A stretch of 37,203 nt of DNA from Streptococcus agalactiae ATCC 13813 (GTDB lineage Bacteria > Bacillota > Bacilli > Lactobacillales > Streptococcaceae): the NCBI RefSeq assembly GCF_000186445.1, contig NZ_GL636070.1, forward strand, positions 2,175,206 to 2,212,408, written 5' to 3'. Positions 34,572-37,203 of this stretch are shown here, piece after piece (the stretch's first letter is position 1; the number at the start of each line of letters is the position of its first letter). The notes beneath the pieces are model-generated. The model did not search any database and had not been told where the DNA came from. It saw nothing but the letters and a program-made list of their open reading frames with translations. Position numbers and translations under genes: made by a program.

Positions 34572-34614
34572 ATTAATAACATAACATATACTTCACATAT
34601 ATTATGTTATTAAT
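34572..34614. promoter_or_regulatory. 13-bp inverted repeat between purD and the RpiR gene
   Basis: Positions 34572-34584 and 34602-34614 are perfect inverted copies (ATTAATAACATAA and its complement) separated by 17 bases. It lies about 75 bp upstream of the regulator's -10. RpiR regulators often bind palindromes near their own gene. It also resembles a minus-strand terminator (a short T-run follows), although no minus gene ends there. Confidence 0.5.
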
Positions 34615-34664
34615 CCTTCATATTGCTATTTAAAACTTATCATTGCTGTTTCTTAGAACTTAGT

Positions 34665-34713
34665 TTGGTCCCTCGCTAACTTTATGTTATACTGAATATG
34701 TTAAGCGCTTTCT
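34665..34713 (+). promoter_or_regulatory. Promoter of the RpiR-family gene with possible cre
   Basis: TTGGTC (34665-34670), 17 bases, TATACT (34688-34693) preceded by TG (extended -10). Right after it, 34700-34713 contains AAGCGCTTTCT, which fits the core of a CcpA site but lacks the leading TG. Transcription near 34700 argues that the ATG at 34698 is not used. Confidence 0.55.
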
Positions 34714-34736
34714 TAAAGAGGAGAGGACCGTGTATT

Positions 34737-35540
34737 ATGACTATTTATGACCAAATTGAGTCTGCTCTTGATTTAATGACTGATTTAGAACGTGAAATTG
34801 CTTGTTATTTTATGGGGCAACCCATTTCAAAAGACGCTCTTGCTTCTACCATTGTCACTAAGCAACTACACATTTCACAAGCAGCCTTAACGCGTTTTGC
34901 TAAAAAATGTGGGTTTAAAGGCTATCGTGAATTTGTTTTTGAATATTTAAAAAGCCATGAGACCATCAGTCAACAATTATACGGTCTTCAAAATGACAAC
35001 ACTAAGAAAGTATTTATGAATTATCAAGAGATGGTTTCTAAATCCGCTGATATTATTGATGAAGAACAGCTTCTAGAAGTATCACATATGATTGAGCAAG
35101 CTGATCGTGTTTATTTTTATGGCAAAGGGAGCTCATCGCTAGTAGCTAAAGAATTTAAAATACGCCTTATGAGGCTGGGAGTGATTTGTGAGGCTTTGGA
35201 TGATACAGATAGTTTCTCATGGACTAATAGTATTGTTAATGATAGATGCCTCGTCATTGCCTTCTCACTTTCTGGGAACACCAACTCTGTTATTGGTGCC
35301 TTAAAAATCGCAAGTTGTCACGGAGCTAAAACCGTTCTATTTACAAAACAACCTCACACAATTGACTATGCTTTTGACAAGATTATTCAGGTGGCCTCTG
35401 CTAGGCATTTAGACTACGGCAATAGAATTTCGCCTCAGATCCCAATGTTAATCATGGTAGATATTATCTATGCACAATTTTTAGATATTAATAAAATAGA
35501 AAAAGAGCGAATTTTTAGAGAAACCATTATTCAACGCTAA
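34737..35540 (+). CDS. RpiR/MurR-family transcriptional regulator
   Basis: A 267-residue regulator with an N-terminal helix-turn-helix (about 1-75; TIVTKQLHISQAALTRFAKKCGFKGYREF) and a C-terminal SIS sugar-phosphate-binding domain (about 110-240; VYFYGKGSSSLVAKEFKIRLMRLG and AFSLSGNTNSVIGAL). The ATG at 34737 is preferred, since GAGAGGA lies 9 bases before it and transcription starts near 34700. It converges on a CE7 esterase and a ROK kinase, so its effector is probably an amino-sugar phosphate of sialic-acid breakdown. It may correspond to streptococcal NanR. Confidence 0.85.
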   Translation: MTIYDQIESALDLMTDLEREIACYFMGQPISKDALASTIVTKQLHISQAALTRFAKKCGFKGYREFVFEYLKSHETISQQLYGLQNDNTKKVFMNYQEMVSKSADIIDEEQLLEVSHMIEQADRVYFYGKGSSSLVAKEFKIRLMRLGVICEALDDTDSFSWTNSIVNDRCLVIAFSLSGNTNSVIGALKIASCHGAKTVLFTKQPHTIDYAFDKIIQVASARHLDYGNRISPQIPMLIMVDIIYAQFLDINKIEKERIFRETIIQR

Positions 35541-35543
35541 ATG

Positions 35544-35576
35544 AAAATCGAGTAGAAATAATCTACTCGATTTTTT
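35544..35576. terminator. Bidirectional terminator between the regulator and the esterase
   Basis: Positions 35544-35555 pair perfectly with 35563-35574 (12 bp, seven-base loop). T-runs lie on both sides when read in each direction (six T on the plus strand, four T on the minus). It serves both convergent genes and contains the esterase stop codon. Confidence 0.88.
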
Positions 35577-36540
35577 GCTTCGTAAATTGACTTCCTGTCA
35601 GTTGATCAAAAATATAGTCTTTTACTTGCACTGTCATTGGATCATGTCCATAGTCTGGTAATAAAAGATGCTTTTTAGTTGATGTCAGACGGTTAAAAAT
35701 GGCAAATTGAGTTGATGGAGGACAAATATCATCTTTTAAGGCTGTTAGTAAAACAACTGGGCAAGAAATCCTATGTGCAAAATTTTTAACATCAATATAA
35801 GCCAAAGTTTTTAACACACTATTCTCTGTTTTATGAAAAGGATCGCTATATTTAAAATAGCGGAAGAGTTCGTCATAAGGCTCACTGACATTCCCTAAAT
35901 CTAATACTCGTCTAAAGTCTGACAAAAATGGGTAAACAGCAACGGTCTTGACGATTTTGGGATTAAGAGCTGCAGCTATCAAAGCAAGTGCTCCACCTTG
36001 AGACCAGCCATAACTATAAAGTTGATTACTATCAACACTCTCTAATGTAGCAATGATATCAATCAATTGGAAAACATCAAGATAAATGTCTTTATAAAAA
36101 AGATGATTTGGTCCTGAGATCATTCCTCGCACAATCTGGCCCTTAACTGTAATGCCATCAAAATGCCCCTTGTCTTGAGACTGTCCAGCTTGACCTCGAA
36201 CATCCATTGAAACAACGCCGTAACCTGCTGCTACATAATTAAGTTGGTCACTCCAGTCAGGACTTTGGTTTTGGTAACCATGAAAATAAAAAACTACAGG
36301 ATAGGGTTTATTTGTTTTAGGGAATAAACATTTGGCATAGACAATAGAGTTATTGCTGCCTTTAAAATGAAGATCATAAGCTTGTGCAAAAGTAATATTG
36401 AAATCTTTTTTGTCTAGACGATACTCAATATTCCCTTGATATTTCATTGTTTGTTTTTTCCAGAAGTCATCAAAATCCTCGGGAATTTGGTCTTGACCTA
36501 GGTATTCTCTCATGTCATCTAGCGACATTGTTTCAATCAT
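35563..36540 (-). CDS. CE7-family acetyl xylan esterase/deacetylase-like hydrolase
   Basis: A 325-residue alpha/beta-hydrolase. It has the CE7 marks: RGQ (VSMDVRGQAGQSQDKG near residue 115), the nucleophile elbow GWSQGG near 181, the catalytic aspartate in LKDDICPP near 268, and the histidine in YGHDPMT near 297. CE7 enzymes remove acetyl groups from small sugars or antibiotics. Beside a sialic-acid type kinase, de-O-acetylation of acetylated sialic acid or another host sugar is plausible. It starts 7 bp after the kinase stop codon, with GGGGGTGA as ribosome site. Confidence 0.87.
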   Translation of the reverse strand: MIETMSLDDMREYLGQDQIPEDFDDFWKKQTMKYQGNIEYRLDKKDFNITFAQAYDLHFKGSNNSIVYAKCLFPKTNKPYPVVFYFHGYQNQSPDWSDQLNYVAAGYGVVSMDVRGQAGQSQDKGHFDGITVKGQIVRGMISGPNHLFYKDIYLDVFQLIDIIATLESVDSNQLYSYGWSQGGALALIAAALNPKIVKTVAVYPFLSDFRRVLDLGNVSEPYDELFRYFKYSDPFHKTENSVLKTLAYIDVKNFAHRISCPVVLLTALKDDICPPSTQFAIFNRLTSTKKHLLLPDYGHDPMTVQVKDYIFDQLTGSQFTKQKIE

Positions 36541-36547
36541 ATACCCG

Positions 36548-37203
36548 TCACCCCCTGTTTTTAAAATGGTAGTAAGCTCCTAGCATACCAGCTTGGTTTT
36601 CGTGTTGTGCAAAAACTATTGTTGTTTTTTCAGCAAGACTTGTCACAAGATTTCGTTTCAAAGATTCACTAAGTTTATCTTGTAAATAATCTTTTTGAGC
36701 CATGATTCCACCACCTAAAACAACTTTTTCAGGATTTACCACATAAACCATATTAGCGATTCCTTGGCCAAGGTAGTTTATCATACGATCTATACTTGCA
36801 ATACATTTTTCATTGCCTTCTTTAGCCTCCTGAAAAATACGACGTCCATCCCATCGGCTAATTTCATCTCCATGCGCTTTAGCAACATCAGCAATCAGTG
36901 CAGTTGTAGAGGCTAAATCTTGAAAATCACCATCTGAAAGGTGCATATAGCCAACTTCACAAGCAGAATTACTAAAGCCATGAAAAACTGTTTTATCAAT
37001 AATCAGACAACCACCAATACCTGTTCCAATAGTAAGACAAAGCGCTATTGAACTATCTTTGGCACTACCTGAGACAGCTTCAGCTAATCCTGCACAATTA
37101 ACATCATTTTCAATTTCTGTGCGTACTTGATAAGTGTCTTCTAAAACTTTCTTAAATTGTGTCCCAGCATAGTTTGGAATTTGAGGACCAGAGTAAAATA
37201 TAC
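36548..37203 (-). CDS. nanK: ROK-family sugar kinase, probably N-acetylmannosamine kinase (partial)
   Basis: The window cuts off the N-terminus; 218 codons remain. It shows ROK marks: NDVNCAGLAEA with the catalytic aspartate, LTIGTGIGGCLI (phosphate loop), SACEVGYMHL, and VVLGGGIMAQKDYL. The usual zinc motif of ROK kinases (a GH histidine and a CxCGxxGCxE cluster) is absent, with tyrosine where the histidine would be, as seen in several Gram-positive NanK-like proteins. Location beside a CE7 esterase and RpiR regulator suggests sialic acid use. Substrate is inferred. Confidence 0.75.
   Translation of the reverse strand, partial: IFYSGPQIPNYAGTQFKKVLEDTYQVRTEIENDVNCAGLAEAVSGSAKDSSIALCLTIGTGIGGCLIIDKTVFHGFSNSACEVGYMHLSDGDFQDLASTTALIADVAKAHGDEISRWDGRRIFQEAKEGNEKCIASIDRMINYLGQGIANMVYVVNPEKVVLGGGIMAQKDYLQDKLSESLKRNLVTSLAEKTTIVFAQHENQAGMLGAYYHFKNRG

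Noticed and set aside
34698..34736. Earlier ATG for the RpiR gene (280 residues)
   Set aside because: It coincides with the predicted transcription start, and the next ATG at 34737 has a ribosome site and the family N-terminus.

Overview
The window is a low-GC Gram-positive chromosome segment from a Streptococcus, most likely of the bovis/equinus complex. The gene order (S10-spc-alpha ribosomal operon, MATE, thrC, adhP, adhE, acyltransferase, MORN, low-molecular-weight phosphatase, ruvB, comR, purB, pur genes, then sialic-acid genes) is the streptococcal one. A comS gene encoding a double-tryptophan pheromone beside comR points to the mutans/pyogenic/bovis branch. Species is inference; no rRNA gene lies in the window.

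Region 1 (1-14820, minus strand): the complete ribosomal superoperon, transcribed from a promoter near 14784-14812 in the order rpsJ-rplC-rplD-rplW-rplB-rpsS-rplV-rpsC-rplP-rpmC-rpsQ-rplN-rplX-rplE-rpsN-rpsH-rplF-rplR-rpsE-rpmD-rplO-secY-adk-infA-rpmJ-rpsM-rpsK-rpoA-rplQ. After rplQ come an RNA structure placed like the L17 downstream element and a long terminal inverted repeat. Several spacers inside the operon are longer than the tight junctions elsewhere and are filled with stem-loops. The best is a three-helix structure between rpmD and rplO.

Region 2 (14821-24560, minus strand): a MATE exporter, threonine synthase, zinc alcohol dehydrogenase AdhP (strong promoter with a cre site), bifunctional AdhE (extended -10 promoter with a Rex-like operator), and a three-gene unit of phosphatase, MORN-repeat membrane protein and OatA-like acyltransferase. 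Most of these units end in recognisable intrinsic terminators.

Region 3 (24661-26940, minus strand): ruvB, and upstream of it the ComRS competence quorum-sensing pair. comR is followed by a ComR-box palindrome overlapping its stop codon, a clear -10 and the 19-codon comS, whose product ends in LTMGWWGL. ComR is expected to bind imported mature pheromone, activate comS, and (outside this window) sigX.

Region 4 (27000-34530, minus strand): purine synthesis genes purD, purE, purK and purB, with three cargo genes between purK and purB: a polytopic membrane protein, a helical protein split in two, and a membrane-anchored coiled-coil protein. Each of the three has a break that one added base (equivalently a -1 shift) would repair. 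Two of these sit exactly on canonical slippery heptamers. Whether this is decay, homopolymer error or programmed frameshifting is the main open question here.

Region 5 (34530-37203): a plus-strand RpiR/MurR-type regulator converges on a minus-strand CE7-type esterase and a partial ROK sugar kinase. This arrangement fits the end of a streptococcal sialic-acid (nan) cluster that continues past the right edge.
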